From Solirubrum sp044628455 (lineage in GTDB: Bacteria > Bacteroidota > Bacteroidia > Cytophagales > Hymenobacteraceae), in assembly GCF_044628455.1 (NCBI RefSeq), contig NZ_JBIYZW010000001.1, positions 2,294,001 through 2,358,000 of the forward strand: a DNA stretch of 64,000 nucleotides, given 5' to 3'. The position numbers were made by a program, and so were the translations under genes. This document shows, one piece after another, positions 17,135-25,856 of this stretch. The notes beneath the pieces were generated by a model. It was not told the origin of the DNA. It was given only the letters and a program-made list of their open reading frames with translations, and did not search any database. Numbering within the stretch: position 1 is the first letter of the stretch; each line of letters opens with the position of its first letter.

Positions 17135-17143
17135 TATCATTTG
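17135..17143 (+). promoter_or_regulatory. Possible -7 element (TAtcaTTTG variant)
   Basis: TA and TTTG separated by three bases, within the sequence TTATCATTTGC, about 80 bases before the ATG at 17223. The same variant is seen at 25808-25816. Confidence 0.45.
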
Positions 17144-17222
17144 CGGGCAGCCGCGGCAATCTGCGCCCGAATTGCTTCCTTGCCGAAACCGTACTTCAGC
17201 TTCTATTACCCCGCACCACACC

Positions 17223-17801
17223 ATGGCGAAAGCAGACAAGCAGGCCGCACCCGAGCAGGACGAACAGGCCGCCGGCCGCAAGCGCGGCAAAAAGGACCGC
17301 AAAGCCGATAAGGCCGAGCGCAAAGCCGCCAAGGCCCAGGCCGGCGGCGCCCACTCCAGCATCGACCTGCCCAGCGAAAAAGCTCCCGGCAAGAAAGCCC
17401 TGAAAGCCGCCGCCAAGCAGGCCCAGAAAGAGCTGGACCGCCAGCTCAAGGACCTCGCCAAGCGCATCCGCCGCGAAACCAAGGAGCAGGTAAAGGGAGT
17501 AGTGGCCCGGGGCGCGCAGCGCTTCGAGCAGGAAGCCCGCCAGCTCGTGGAGCAAAGCCAGCAAGCCGCTGGTGCCCCGCCCGCCAACGCGACTCCCGAG
17601 CCGGCACCGGCCGCTGCACCGGCTCCCGCCAAGCCCGCCCGACCGCGCCGCGCCCGCCCCGCGGCCTCGGCCACCATCGCCCCGGCGCCAGCCGCTGCGG
17701 CCCCGGCCCGCCGCCCGGCCGCCAGCCGCAGCCGCTCGGGCAGCCGCCCCGCGGCCCTGCCCCCGGCTGGCCCGGCGGCCGCTACCGACGTGCCGGCCTA
17801 G
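17223..17801 (+). CDS. Basic Lys/Ala/Pro-rich protein, unknown
   Basis: The protein has 192 residues of low complexity. Residues 1-60 are Lys/Ala-rich and strongly basic. Residues 60-115 form a predicted long amphipathic helix or coiled coil (QKELDRQLKDLAKRIRRE and following). Residues 115-192 are Ala/Pro/Arg-rich with PARPRRARPAA-type repeats, reminiscent of the DNA-binding tails of AlgP or histone H1-like proteins. There is no signal peptide. A role in binding nucleic acid is only an inference from charge. The ATG at 17223 is chosen because the upstream extension (from 16983) overlaps metG and has different composition. The gene ends just before the assembly gap. Confidence 0.6.
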   Translation: MAKADKQAAPEQDEQAAGRKRGKKDRKADKAERKAAKAQAGGAHSSIDLPSEKAPGKKALKAAAKQAQKELDRQLKDLAKRIRRETKEQVKGVVARGAQRFEQEARQLVEQSQQAAGAPPANATPEPAPAAAPAPAKPARPRRARPAASATIAPAPAAAAPARRPAASRSRSGSRPAALPPAGPAAATDVPA

Positions 17802-17811
17802 CCGCGTTGGC

Positions 17812-18124
17812 NNNNNNNNNNNNNNNNNNNNNNNNNNNNNNNNNNNNNNNNNNNNNNNNNNNNNNNNNNNNNNNNNNNNNNNNNNNNNNNNNNNNNNNNN
17901 NNNNNNNNNNNNNNNNNNNNNNNNNNNNNNNNNNNNNNNNNNNNNNNNNNNNNNNNNNNNNNNNNNNNNNNNNNNNNNNNNNNNNNNNNNNNNNNNNNNN
18001 NNNNNNNNNNNNNNNNNNNNNNNNNNNNNNNNNNNNNNNNNNNNNNNNNNNNNNNNNNNNNNNNNNNNNNNNNNNNNNNNNNNNNNNNNNNNNNNNNNNN
18101 NNNNNNNNNNNNNNNNNNNNNNNN
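17812..18124. other. Assembly gap (313 N)
   Basis: Unsequenced run of N. It removes the 3' end of the minus-strand lipoprotein gene that starts at 18437. Confidence 1.
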
Positions 18125-18437
18125 TGGGGTTGCCCTGAATGCGGCGCACCCGCTCCTCGGGCGTGGTCGTGTTGGGGTCGTTGGTATTAACTGATTCGAT
18201 GCGCTGGCGGCCGCCCGCGGCGGCGGCCTGCTCGCGCACCGCCGGCACGCGGTTGGGCGTGGCATCGGGCCGGGCGCCCGTGCCCACGCCGTTGTTGTAG
18301 GCCGCCTGCCGGTCGGCATCGGTGCGGATTTCGGTGGGCGCGCGGTCGACCTCGGCCGACTGGTCGGAGGCGGTACAGGCGCCCAGGCCCAGCGCGAGCA
18401 GGGTGGCGGTGCGAAAGACTACTTGCAAAGAAGACAT
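18125..18437 (-). CDS. Putative lipoprotein, 5' part only (rest in the gap)
   Basis: The first 104 residues are visible. The N-terminus is a lipoprotein signal (TATLLALGLGACTAS; lipobox Cys about residue 21). The rest is polar and low in complexity, with TRTD/RQAAYNNGVGTG and QRIESVNTNDPNTTTPEERVRRI. The family is not recognised. The reading frame enters the N run without a stop, so the true length is unknown. Confidence 0.65.
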
Positions 18438-18567
18438 GGCATGGTGGGCAGCGCGAACTTCCGCGCCCTACCTGGCTCAACGGATGCGCGGCGCGGATGT
18501 TGGCTTCTCCATGGGTTAGCCCCGCCCGGCCGGCTGCGGTGGCCCGATAGCCGGTAGTTACCCGGCG

Positions 18568-19104
18568 CTACTTGCCCGGCACGAACACCATCGCCCCCGA
18601 GTTCATGCAGTAGCGCAGGCCGGTGGGCTTAGGGCCGTCGTCGAACACGTGGCCGAGGTGGCCGCCGCACTGGGCGCACACGATTTCGTCGCGGCTCATG
18701 CCGTGGCTGCCGTCCTGCTGCACTTTCACGCTGGTGGCAGTGGCCGGCGCCCAGAAGCTGGGCCAGCCGGTGCCCGACTCAAACTTGGCCGAGCTGCGGA
18801 ACAGCAGGTTGCGGTCGGCGGCGCAGTAGTAGCTGCCGGCGGCGTGGTTGTCGTTGTACTTGTTGGCGAAGGGCCGTTCGGTGCCCTGCTGGCGCAGGAT
18901 GGCGAATTGCTCGGGCCTGAGCTGGGCCTTCCACTGCGCCTCGGTTTTGCGCACGGGAAACTCGTCGGCGCGGTTGCTGCGCGGCGCGGCCGCGGGGTAG
19001 GCGCGGGCTCCCGCGGGGGCCGGAACAGTCTGGGACTCCTGCTGCGAGCAGGCGGGCAGGGCCGGCAGGGCAAACAGGCTGAGCAAAAGCAGGAAAACAC
19101 GCAT
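18568..19104 (-). CDS. msrB: Peptide-methionine (R)-S-oxide reductase, lipoprotein form
   Basis: The protein has 178 residues from the ATG at 19104. The N-terminus is a lipoprotein signal peptide (LFALPALPAC), so the enzyme should work in the periplasm or at the outer membrane, reducing methionine-R-sulfoxide in damaged envelope proteins. The core motifs are FANKYNDNHAAGSYYC, FESGTGWPSFW, CAQCGGHLGHVFDDGPKPTGLRYCMNSGAM, the Cys in RYCMN being catalytic. The second zinc-type CxxC pair is intact (CAQC), but the first reads CAAD where zinc-type family members have CxxC, so the structural metal site looks incomplete. Confidence 0.93.
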   Translation of the reverse strand: MRVFLLLLSLFALPALPACSQQESQTVPAPAGARAYPAAAPRSNRADEFPVRKTEAQWKAQLRPEQFAILRQQGTERPFANKYNDNHAAGSYYCAADRNLLFRSSAKFESGTGWPSFWAPATATSVKVQQDGSHGMSRDEIVCAQCGGHLGHVFDDGPKPTGLRYCMNSGAMVFVPGK

Positions 19105-19263
19105 GGGGCGGGGAATTAGCACGGAAAAGGCGGCGACTTAAAGGATGCGGCGAGAGCAGAACTCAAGCGCGCCGGAGTTTGTTCGGGCTACCTACGAGGC
19201 TAACAGCCAGCGTGGTTTGCTTTCAAACATTAAGGGTAACAAGCATTTGCGGGCATAATTCCC

Positions 19264-19271
19264 TACCTTTG
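19264..19271 (+). promoter_or_regulatory. -7 element of typA
   Basis: TAccTTTG, 19 bases before the typA ATG. A TTTG at 19246-19249 is closer than the usual spacing, so the -33 box is uncertain. Confidence 0.7.
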
Positions 19272-19290
19272 CACCCGCAAAACAGCTCTC

Positions 19291-21099
19291 ATGCAGAACA
19301 TCCGTAACATCGCCATCATTGCCCACGTTGACCACGGCAAGACCACGCTCGTGGACAAGATCATCCACGCGTCGAAGCTCTTCTCGGAGCACCAGCACTT
19401 CGACGACCTGATCCTGGACAACAACGACCTGGAGCGTGAGCGTGGCATTACCATCGTATCGAAAAACGTTTCGGTCCGCTACAAAGACGTTAAAATCAAC
19501 ATCATCGACACCCCGGGTCACGCCGACTTCGGCGGCGAGGTGGAGCGCGTACTGAAGATGGCCGACGGCGTGCTGCTGCTCGTCGATGCCTTCGAAGGCG
19601 CCATGCCCCAGACCCGTTTCGTGCTGGGCAAAGCCATCGACCTGGGGTTGAAGCCCATCGTGGTAGTCAACAAAGTCGACAAGGAAAACTGCCGCCCCGA
19701 CGAGGTGCACGAGCAGGTGTTCGACCTGATGTTCAACCTCGGCGCCTCCGAAGACCAGCTGGACTTCGTGACGCTGTACGGCTCTAGCAAGCAGGGCTGG
19801 ATGAGCACCGACTGGAAGCAGAAAACCGAGGACATCACCCCGCTGCTCGACGCCGTTATTGCCTCCATTCCGCCCGCCCCGTTCCACGAAGGCACCCCGC
19901 AGATGCAGGTTACCTCGCTCGACTACTCGTCGTTCGTGGGCCGCATTGCCATCGGTCGGGTGCAGCGTGGCACGCTCACCGAAGGCTCGAACATGAGCCT
20001 GATGAAGGCCGACGGCACCATCAAGAAGGTAAAGATTAAGGAGCTGCAGGTGTTCGAAGGCCTGGGCAAAGCCAAGGTTCCGTCGGTTTCGGCCGGGGAA
20101 ATCTGCGCCGTAACCGGCATCGAAGGCTTCGACATCGGCGACACCCTGGCCGACTTCGAGAACCCGGAGGCGCTGACCCGCATCAGCATCGACGAGCCGA
20201 CGATGAACATGCTCTTCACCATCAACAACTCGCCGTTTTTCGGCAAGGAAGGCAAGTTTGTCACCTCGCGTCACCTGCGCGACCGTCTCTACAAGGAAAC
20301 CGAGAAAAACCTGGCCCTGCGCGTGAAGGAAACCGACCGCGAAGACTCCTTCCTGGTGTACGGCCGCGGCATTCTGCACTTGTCGGTACTCATCGAAACG
20401 ATGCGCCGCGAGGGCTACGAGCTGCAGGTAGGCCAGCCGCAGGTGCTCTACAAGGAGGACGAAAACGGCAACCGTCTGGAGCCCATCGAGCACCTGGTAG
20501 TAGACGTGCCCGAGGAAACCGCCGGCAAGGTTATCGAGCTGGTGACCATGCGCAAGGGCGAGCTGACCATCATGGAGCCCAAGGGCGACCTGCAGCACCT
20601 GGAGTTCAACATTCCGTCGCGCGGCCTTATTGGCCTGCGCAACAACGTGCTGACCGCCACCGCCGGTGAGGCCATCATGAACCACCGCTTCCAGAGCTAC
20701 GAGCCCTACAAAGGCCAGATTCCCGGCCGCATCAGCGGTTCGCTTATCTCGATGGACACCGGGGCCGGCACCGCCTACACCATCGACAAGATGCAGGACC
20801 GCGGCGAATTCTTCGTTGATCCGGGCGAGGAAGTGTACGCCGGCCAGGTTATCGGCGAGCATACCCGCCCGAACGATCTGACCATCAACATCCAGAAAGG
20901 CAAGAAGCTCACGAACATGCGCGCCTCGGGCTCGGACGAAAACGTGAAAATCGTGCCCAAGCGCCAGTTTTCGCTGGAAGACGCCATGGAATACATCCAG
21001 AAGGATGAGTACCTGGAGGTGACGCCCAAGTCGATCCGCATGCGCAAGATCCTGCTCGACGAAAACGAGCGGCTGCGCTCGGCCAAGAAAGCCGACTAG
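19291..21099 (+). CDS. typA: Translational GTPase TypA/BipA
   Basis: The protein has 602 residues, full length. The G domain has G1 AHVDHGKTT (about 10-18), the switch I segment RERGITI, G3 DTPGHADFGGE and G4 NKVDKENCRP. It is followed by the EF-Tu-like barrel, the two EF-G-like domains and the TypA-specific C-terminal domain (RDRGEFFVDPGEEVYAGQVIGEH, then IRMRKILLDENER). The protein binds the 70S ribosome at the factor site and helps 50S assembly at low temperature and under stress. It is monocistronic, with a close promoter and a strong terminator. Confidence 0.96.
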   Translation: MQNIRNIAIIAHVDHGKTTLVDKIIHASKLFSEHQHFDDLILDNNDLERERGITIVSKNVSVRYKDVKINIIDTPGHADFGGEVERVLKMADGVLLLVDAFEGAMPQTRFVLGKAIDLGLKPIVVVNKVDKENCRPDEVHEQVFDLMFNLGASEDQLDFVTLYGSSKQGWMSTDWKQKTEDITPLLDAVIASIPPAPFHEGTPQMQVTSLDYSSFVGRIAIGRVQRGTLTEGSNMSLMKADGTIKKVKIKELQVFEGLGKAKVPSVSAGEICAVTGIEGFDIGDTLADFENPEALTRISIDEPTMNMLFTINNSPFFGKEGKFVTSRHLRDRLYKETEKNLALRVKETDREDSFLVYGRGILHLSVLIETMRREGYELQVGQPQVLYKEDENGNRLEPIEHLVVDVPEETAGKVIELVTMRKGELTIMEPKGDLQHLEFNIPSRGLIGLRNNVLTATAGEAIMNHRFQSYEPYKGQIPGRISGSLISMDTGAGTAYTIDKMQDRGEFFVDPGEEVYAGQVIGEHTRPNDLTINIQKGKKLTNMRASGSDENVKIVPKRQFSLEDAMEYIQKDEYLEVTPKSIRMRKILLDENERLRSAKKAD

Positions 21100-21108
21100 G
21101 TATCCGAG

Positions 21109-21136
21109 TTATTCGTTGACAGCTTCCAGTTGTCAG
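21109..21136. repeat. Degenerate heptamer array after typA
   Basis: Four 7-mers in phase: TTATTCG, TTGACAG, CTTCCAG, TTGTCAG. They resemble the TTGTCCG/TTGTCAG units at 5725-5791. It lies between the typA stop and its terminator. Confidence 0.55.
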
Positions 21137-21141
21137 CAGGC

Positions 21142-21172
21142 AAAAAGGCGCGGCTTCGGTCGCGCCTTTTTT
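21142..21172. terminator. Bidirectional terminator of typA and the downstream lipoprotein gene
   Basis: AAAAAGGCGCG pairs with CGCGCCTTTTT (to 21171). It has T-runs in both reading directions and lies between convergent genes. Confidence 0.88.
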
Positions 21173-21180
21173 GTTGCGCC

Positions 21181-22020
21181 CTAGGGCCGCGCCTGCAGGC
21201 GCCAGCCGGCCGCGGGGTCGTGCTCCCAGTGCACGGCCCCGAGCAGGGCGGCGGGCGGCAGGTAGCGGCCCGGCAACAGCAGGCGGTGGGCGCGGTGCTT
21301 TTCCAGTTCGTAATAGTCGATGACCAGGGCGGGGGCCGGACCGGGCCGGCGGGTGCGTACCCCGCCGACTACTAGCACAGTGGTGGCGGTATCGGGGCTG
21401 TGCAGGCGGGCCAGGGTGCGGTGGTCGGGCGCGAGCGTGTAGGCCGGGCGCTGCGGTTGCCCCGCCCGGAAGCGCCGCAGGGCCGGCAGCCGCACGGCCT
21501 CGGGGCGGCCCGTTTGCCAGTCGATGAGCGTGCCCGTGCTGTCGGAAGCAGCGTAGTAGGCGAAGCGTTCCTCGGCCAGCGGCACCAGATCGGGCATGTA
21601 GGAGCCGTAGCGCACCGTCCCCAGCAACTGCAGCTCGGGCTGGCCGGCCCGCAGCCCAATCAAGTACACCGCCCGCTGTCCGCCGCAGTTGCTCTGAGCC
21701 AGCCAGCGGGGCTCCGGGCCGGGCGCCCGCCGCAGCCGCGACCAGCTGGCGCGGGTAGTTCCGCCCGGGCACGCCGCGCGCAGCTCCCGGCCCTGGTACA
21801 CGATATCGGTGCGCAGGGTATCGTAGCTGCGCAGAAAGAAATGCAGGAAGCTTCTTTTGTCGACCGTGTGCCGCAGCACTATCGGCGCCTGCCGGGCGTC
21901 CTCGGTGGTAAACTTAAACGAGCCGCAGGCCCCCAGCACCTGCACCACCACCAGGGCGGCCAGCAGCAGCCGGGGCCACCACCAGGCAGACTTGCGAAGG
22001 AGAAAAACGGGTGCGGACAT
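21181..22020 (-). CDS. Putative lipoprotein, unknown function
   Basis: The protein has 279 residues. A hydrophobic N-terminus ends in a lipobox (VLGACGSF; Cys near residue 32). The body alternates short beta-type segments (YLIGLRAGQPELQLLGTVRYGSYMPDLVPLAEERFAYY and similar), as in a small beta-propeller or other all-beta fold. A Trp-rich end (GAVHWEHDPAAGWRLQ) follows. I recognise no family. The next gene upstream on the strand is acylphosphatase, 48 bases away, so they may share a transcript. Confidence 0.7.
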   Translation of the reverse strand: MSAPVFLLRKSAWWWPRLLLAALVVVQVLGACGSFKFTTEDARQAPIVLRHTVDKRSFLHFFLRSYDTLRTDIVYQGRELRAACPGGTTRASWSRLRRAPGPEPRWLAQSNCGGQRAVYLIGLRAGQPELQLLGTVRYGSYMPDLVPLAEERFAYYAASDSTGTLIDWQTGRPEAVRLPALRRFRAGQPQRPAYTLAPDHRTLARLHSPDTATTVLVVGGVRTRRPGPAPALVIDYYELEKHRAHRLLLPGRYLPPAALLGAVHWEHDPAAGWRLQARP

Positions 22021-22068
22021 GGTCAGTTACTCAGCCCAGGGTCGAAAAGCTGATTCGGGCGCGCGGGG

Positions 22069-22341
22069 CTAGTGCTGCACGTCAAAGCTGGCGTAGCCCT
22101 GCACCTCGCCCGCCTGCACCGACACGCGGTCGACCCGGGCGGCGGGCGGGCCGTGGTGGCACCAGGTTTCCAGGGCCTGCAGCGCCTCGGCCGGGCCCTC
22201 GGCTTCGATGGTTACGCTGCCGTCGTCGTTGTTGCGGGCGTAGCCGTGCAGGCCCAGCTCGTGGGCCCGCCGCCGGGCCGACTGGCGGAAAAACACGCCC
22301 TGGACACGGCCGTGAATGCGGAAAGTGCGGTGCTGGATCAT
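22069..22341 (-). CDS. acyP: Acylphosphatase
   Basis: The enzyme has 90 residues, the typical size. RIHGRVQGVFFRQSAR carries the phosphate-binding loop and its Arg; GYARNNDDGSVTIEAEG carries the catalytic Asn. It hydrolyses acyl phosphates in the cytoplasm. The ATG at 22341 is the family start; an upstream in-frame ATG at 22458 adds a hydrophobic but unrelated extension. Confidence 0.95.
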   Translation of the reverse strand: MIQHRTFRIHGRVQGVFFRQSARRRAHELGLHGYARNNDDGSVTIEAEGPAEALQALETWCHHGPPAARVDRVSVQAGEVQGYASFDVQH

Positions 22342-22575
22342 AACACTAAAGAAAAGGAAAAAGCGGGCGGCTTGCGCGGCCGCGGTTGGCTGGCTGCCGC
22401 TAAGTCGGCAGCATTCCGACATTTTTTTGGCTAAAAAACAGAAAACGAGTGCAACCATAAGCCGGCGAAAGGTTTCTTCGCATCAGCGCCGAATTCTGCC
22501 CCGCGCGCCCCGGGCCGCGGGGCCTGCGGAGCAGCCGGCGCAGGCCCGATCCTTCCCGCATTTAGCTTCTCCTTC

Positions 22576-25500
22576 GTGAAAAGAATTATCCTGCTGCTGG
22601 CCGCCTGCTGGGCCTGCCTCAGCGGGCAGGCCGGGAGCCTGCCCTTCGAGTTTGTGCCCAACCAGGGCCAGTGGCCCCGCCCGGTGCGCTTTGCCGCCGA
22701 CGTGCCCGGCGGCCGGCTGTTCGCCGAGCAGAACGGCTTCACCTACAGCCTGCTCGAATCCGGCCCCGACGACCACCACGACCTGGCCAAACCCGTGCGC
22801 GGCCACGCCTTCCGGGTGCGCCTGCTGGGCGCCCGCCCCAACGCCGAGCTGGCCGGCGAAGACCGCCGCGCCGCCTACCACAACTACCTGCTGGGCAACG
22901 ACCCCAAGCAGTGGGCCACGGGCGTCCCCCTGTTCGGCGGGCTACGCTACCGGCAGCTCTACCCCGGCGTCGACCTGCGCTGGCACACCCAGCAGGGCCG
23001 CCTGAAGTACGACTACGAGCTGGCCCCGGGCGTGGACCCGGCCGTTATCCGGCTGAGCTACGAGGGCCTGGAAGAACTAAAAATCGTGGACGGGGAGCTG
23101 CGCATGCGCACTTCGGTGGGCACGCTGGCCGAAGAAGCCCCGGTGGCCTGGCAAACCGCCGCCGACGGGCGCCGCCGCCCGGTGGCCTGCCGCTTCCGGC
23201 TGCGCGGCACCGAGCTGAGCTTTGAGCTGGGCCGCCTCGACCCCAAGCTGCCGCTCACCATCGACCCGGCCCTGATCTTCAGCACCTACTCGGGCACCAC
23301 CGGCGGCCTCTCGGCCAACGTGGCCCTGGCCGATGGCCAGGGGCAGATGTACACCGCCGGCTACGTCATCACCCCGCCCTACCCCACTACCGTCGGCGCG
23401 TTTCAGACCTCACCCAACGGCTTTTCCAACATGGGCATCTCCAAGCTCAACGCCGCGGGCACCGGGCTGCTCTACGCCACCTACCTGGGCGGCAGCGGCT
23501 CGGAGTACCCGCTCGACGCGGCCGTTACCCCGGCCGGCGAGCTGGTGCTGCTGGCCCTGACGTCCTCGGTTAACTACCCGCTCCCGCCCACCGGCGGCTT
23601 CGACCGCACGCCCGGCCTGCAGCAGAACTACGCCATTTCCCGGCTCAGCGCCGATGGCCGCAGCCTGCTGGCCTCCACTTACCTGGGCGGCGACCAGAAC
23701 GAGGGCGGCAGCCTGTCGAGCATACCGTCCACTGTGCTGCTGGCGCCTAATGGCGACGTAATTGTGGGGGGAGTCACTTCCTCCAGCAACTTCCCCACCC
23801 TCAACGGCTTTCAGAACGTCAAGCCCGGCGGCCCCACGCCCGATGGTTTCGTGACCTGCCTGGATGCCAACTTAACGACCCTGCGCTGGTCGACCTACCT
23901 GGGCGGCAGTGCCACCGACCAGGTGCACGACCTGCGCCGCGCCGCCGATGGCAGCATCTACGTGTGCGGGCAAACCAACAGCTTCAACTTCCCCGTGGGC
24001 CCCGGCGGGCTGATGCCGGCCCTGCAGGGCAACCTCGACGGCTTCGTGCTGCGCCTGAGCGCCGACGGCAGCAGCCGCCTCAACGGCACCTACCTGGGCA
24101 CCACGGCCATCGACGCGGCCCGCTTCCTCGACATCGACGCCAACGGCATGGTGCTGGTGGCCGGCGCCACTACCGCCGACTACCCCGTCAGTCCCGGCGC
24201 GTTCAGCCCACCCGCCGCGCCCAACTCGGAGCGCCTGTTCGTGCATTCGCTCGCGCCCACGCTCGGCAGCACCACTTTTTCGACCCAGCTGGCTCTCAGC
24301 CAGGGCGGCTTTGGCTTGAGCTCGTTTCAGGTTACCGGCTTCGGGCTGGACGAGTGCGGGCGCATTCTGTTCAGTGCCTACACCAACCTGCCGAGTTGCC
24401 CGCTCACGGCCGATGCGCTGCCCGGTGGCCCCCGCACGCTGTACCTGGGCGTGCTCTCGCCCGATGCCCGCACGCTCTTGTACGGCAGCTACTTCGGCGG
24501 CCCGCAGTTCTCCGGCACCCACCTGCACTACGCGGCGTCCAACCAGATAACCCGCCAGGGCGACCTGTACCACGTGGAGTGCACCACCTCGCCCAACTTC
24601 CCCACCACGCCCGGCGCACTCTCTCCCGGCAAGCGCTCCATGAGCAACGACGGCGCCTCGTTTAAATTCTCGCTGGCCACCGTGGCCAGCACCCCCTTGC
24701 GGGCAGCCGTGCCCGCGGTAGGGCCGGGCTGCGCCCCCTACCGCGTGCAGTTCGCCAACAACAGCACCGGCGCCTCGGGCTACAGCTGGAACTTCGGCGA
24801 CGGCAGCCCCGCCTCAACCGACGCCACGCCCCAGCACCTGTTTCTGCAGCCCGGCCGCTACCGCGTGCGCCTGGAAGCCCAGAGCCTGGTGACCTGCAGC
24901 GGCGGGCAAGGCCGCGACACCACTTCGATTGTGGTGGAAGTGAACGGGCCGGCGGCCACCGAAAACCGCCGCGACTCCCTCGACTGCCTGCAGGAGCGCC
25001 AGCTCGACGCCGGCCCGCTGGGCCTGCCCGGCGGCACCTACGCCTGGAGCACCGGGGCCACCAGCCGCACCATCGTGGTGCGGGCGGCCGGCACCTACTC
25101 AGTGCTGGTACCCCAGGTCGGGGGCTGCGCCCAGGAAATTCGCTTTGCCGTGCACCAAGCCCGGGCCCTGCCAGAGGTGCAGCGCCTCGACTCGCTGCAG
25201 TGCGGCGGCTCGGTGGTGCTCGATGCCGGTGCCGCGGCCGACCGCTACCTGTGGTCGACCGGGGAGCAGACGCGCACGATTCGGGTGCAGGAGCCGGGCC
25301 GCTACCGCGTGGAGCTGATTACGCCCGGCTGCCCGCCCGCGGTGAACTTCACGGTAACCACCGTCCGGCCGGGGCTGGTGCCGAACATTATTCTGCCCGT
25401 GGGCGACAACCAGGCCAACCGCGCGTTTACCCTGCCCAACCAGCTGCGCGGCGCCGAGCTGCGGGTGTTTAACCGCTGGGGCCGCGAGGTATTTCACGCC

Positions 25501-25617
25501 GCCCGCTACGCCAACGACTGGCGCGGCGGCGAGCTGCCAGCAGGTACCTACTACTACGAGGCGCGCCTGCCCAACTGCGGCAACCGCAACCGGGGCTGGC
25601 TGGAAATTATGCGCTAG
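22576..25617 (+). CDS. Large secreted SBBP/PKD protein with T9SS type B (gliding-type) C-terminal domain
   Basis: The protein has 1013 residues from a GTG start at 22576, chosen because it is followed by a clean signal peptide (KRIILLLAACWACLSGQAG). Residues about 25-230 are the N-terminal domain found before SBBP repeats (FVPNQGQW, RYRQLYPGVDLRW). Residues about 240-700 are SBBP-type beta-propeller repeats (YATYLGGSGSEYPLD, STYLGGSATDQVHDL, NGTYLGTTAIDAARFL). A PKD domain follows (about 718-790, YSWNFGDGSPAS), then two tandem units with the pattern DAG...YxWSTGxxTRTIxV. The end (about 935-1013, NRWGREVFHAARYANDWRGG) is the gliding-motility-type domain that directs type B T9SS export. It is likely a surface adhesin or matrix protein; partner unknown. 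Confidence 0.88.
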   Translation: MKRIILLLAACWACLSGQAGSLPFEFVPNQGQWPRPVRFAADVPGGRLFAEQNGFTYSLLESGPDDHHDLAKPVRGHAFRVRLLGARPNAELAGEDRRAAYHNYLLGNDPKQWATGVPLFGGLRYRQLYPGVDLRWHTQQGRLKYDYELAPGVDPAVIRLSYEGLEELKIVDGELRMRTSVGTLAEEAPVAWQTAADGRRRPVACRFRLRGTELSFELGRLDPKLPLTIDPALIFSTYSGTTGGLSANVALADGQGQMYTAGYVITPPYPTTVGAFQTSPNGFSNMGISKLNAAGTGLLYATYLGGSGSEYPLDAAVTPAGELVLLALTSSVNYPLPPTGGFDRTPGLQQNYAISRLSADGRSLLASTYLGGDQNEGGSLSSIPSTVLLAPNGDVIVGGVTSSSNFPTLNGFQNVKPGGPTPDGFVTCLDANLTTLRWSTYLGGSATDQVHDLRRAADGSIYVCGQTNSFNFPVGPGGLMPALQGNLDGFVLRLSADGSSRLNGTYLGTTAIDAARFLDIDANGMVLVAGATTADYPVSPGAFSPPAAPNSERLFVHSLAPTLGSTTFSTQLALSQGGFGLSSFQVTGFGLDECGRILFSAYTNLPSCPLTADALPGGPRTLYLGVLSPDARTLLYGSYFGGPQFSGTHLHYAASNQITRQGDLYHVECTTSPNFPTTPGALSPGKRSMSNDGASFKFSLATVASTPLRAAVPAVGPGCAPYRVQFANNSTGASGYSWNFGDGSPASTDATPQHLFLQPGRYRVRLEAQSLVTCSGGQGRDTTSIVVEVNGPAATENRRDSLDCLQERQLDAGPLGLPGGTYAWSTGATSRTIVVRAAGTYSVLVPQVGGCAQEIRFAVHQARALPEVQRLDSLQCGGSVVLDAGAAADRYLWSTGEQTRTIRVQEPGRYRVELITPGCPPAVNFTVTTVRPGLVPNIILPVGDNQANRAFTLPNQLRGAELRVFNRWGREVFHAARYANDWRGGELPAGTYYYEARLPNCGNRNRGWLEIMR

Positions 25618-25637
25618 CCGCGTTCAGCCACTGCAAG

Positions 25638-25672
25638 CCGGCGCCCCGCAGCAAGCGGAGCGCCGGTTTTGT
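25638..25672 (+). terminator. Terminator of the SBBP protein gene
   Basis: CCGGCGCcCCGC (25638-25649) and GCGGaGCGCCGG (25655-25666) pair with one mismatch, followed by TTTTG. Confidence 0.8.
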
Positions 25673-25807
25673 TTAGGCCTGAGCCGGCTCAGCGTTTGTC
25701 CTCACTGGCGCATGGCCACGGGACTGATAGTTACACGAGCCCGGGCAGCTGCGCCGGTTTGGTTCATCACCAGAGTTGGATTGGAAGCTTCCAGCACCTG
25801 ATAGTAT

Positions 25808-25816
25808 TATCATTTG
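25808..25816 (+). promoter_or_regulatory. Possible promoter of the collagen-like protein gene
   Basis: TAtcaTTTG (25808-25816), 40 bases before the ATG, with TTGG at 25781-25784 as a possible -33 box. The same three-base spacing variant occurs at 17135-17143. Confidence 0.5.
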
Positions 25817-25856
25817 CTAATGTTACCTTCCCGAAGTTCCATCCATTACCTTCTGC

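Noticed and set aside
14720..17311. 863-residue plus-strand frame opposite metG
   Set aside because: It is the shadow of metG in high-GC codons; it has no family motif, and metG on the other strand has every expected motif.
19192..20862. 556-residue minus-strand frame opposite typA
   Set aside because: His/Val/Gly-rich shadow of the TypA gene with no domain; typA has a clear promoter and full family motifs.
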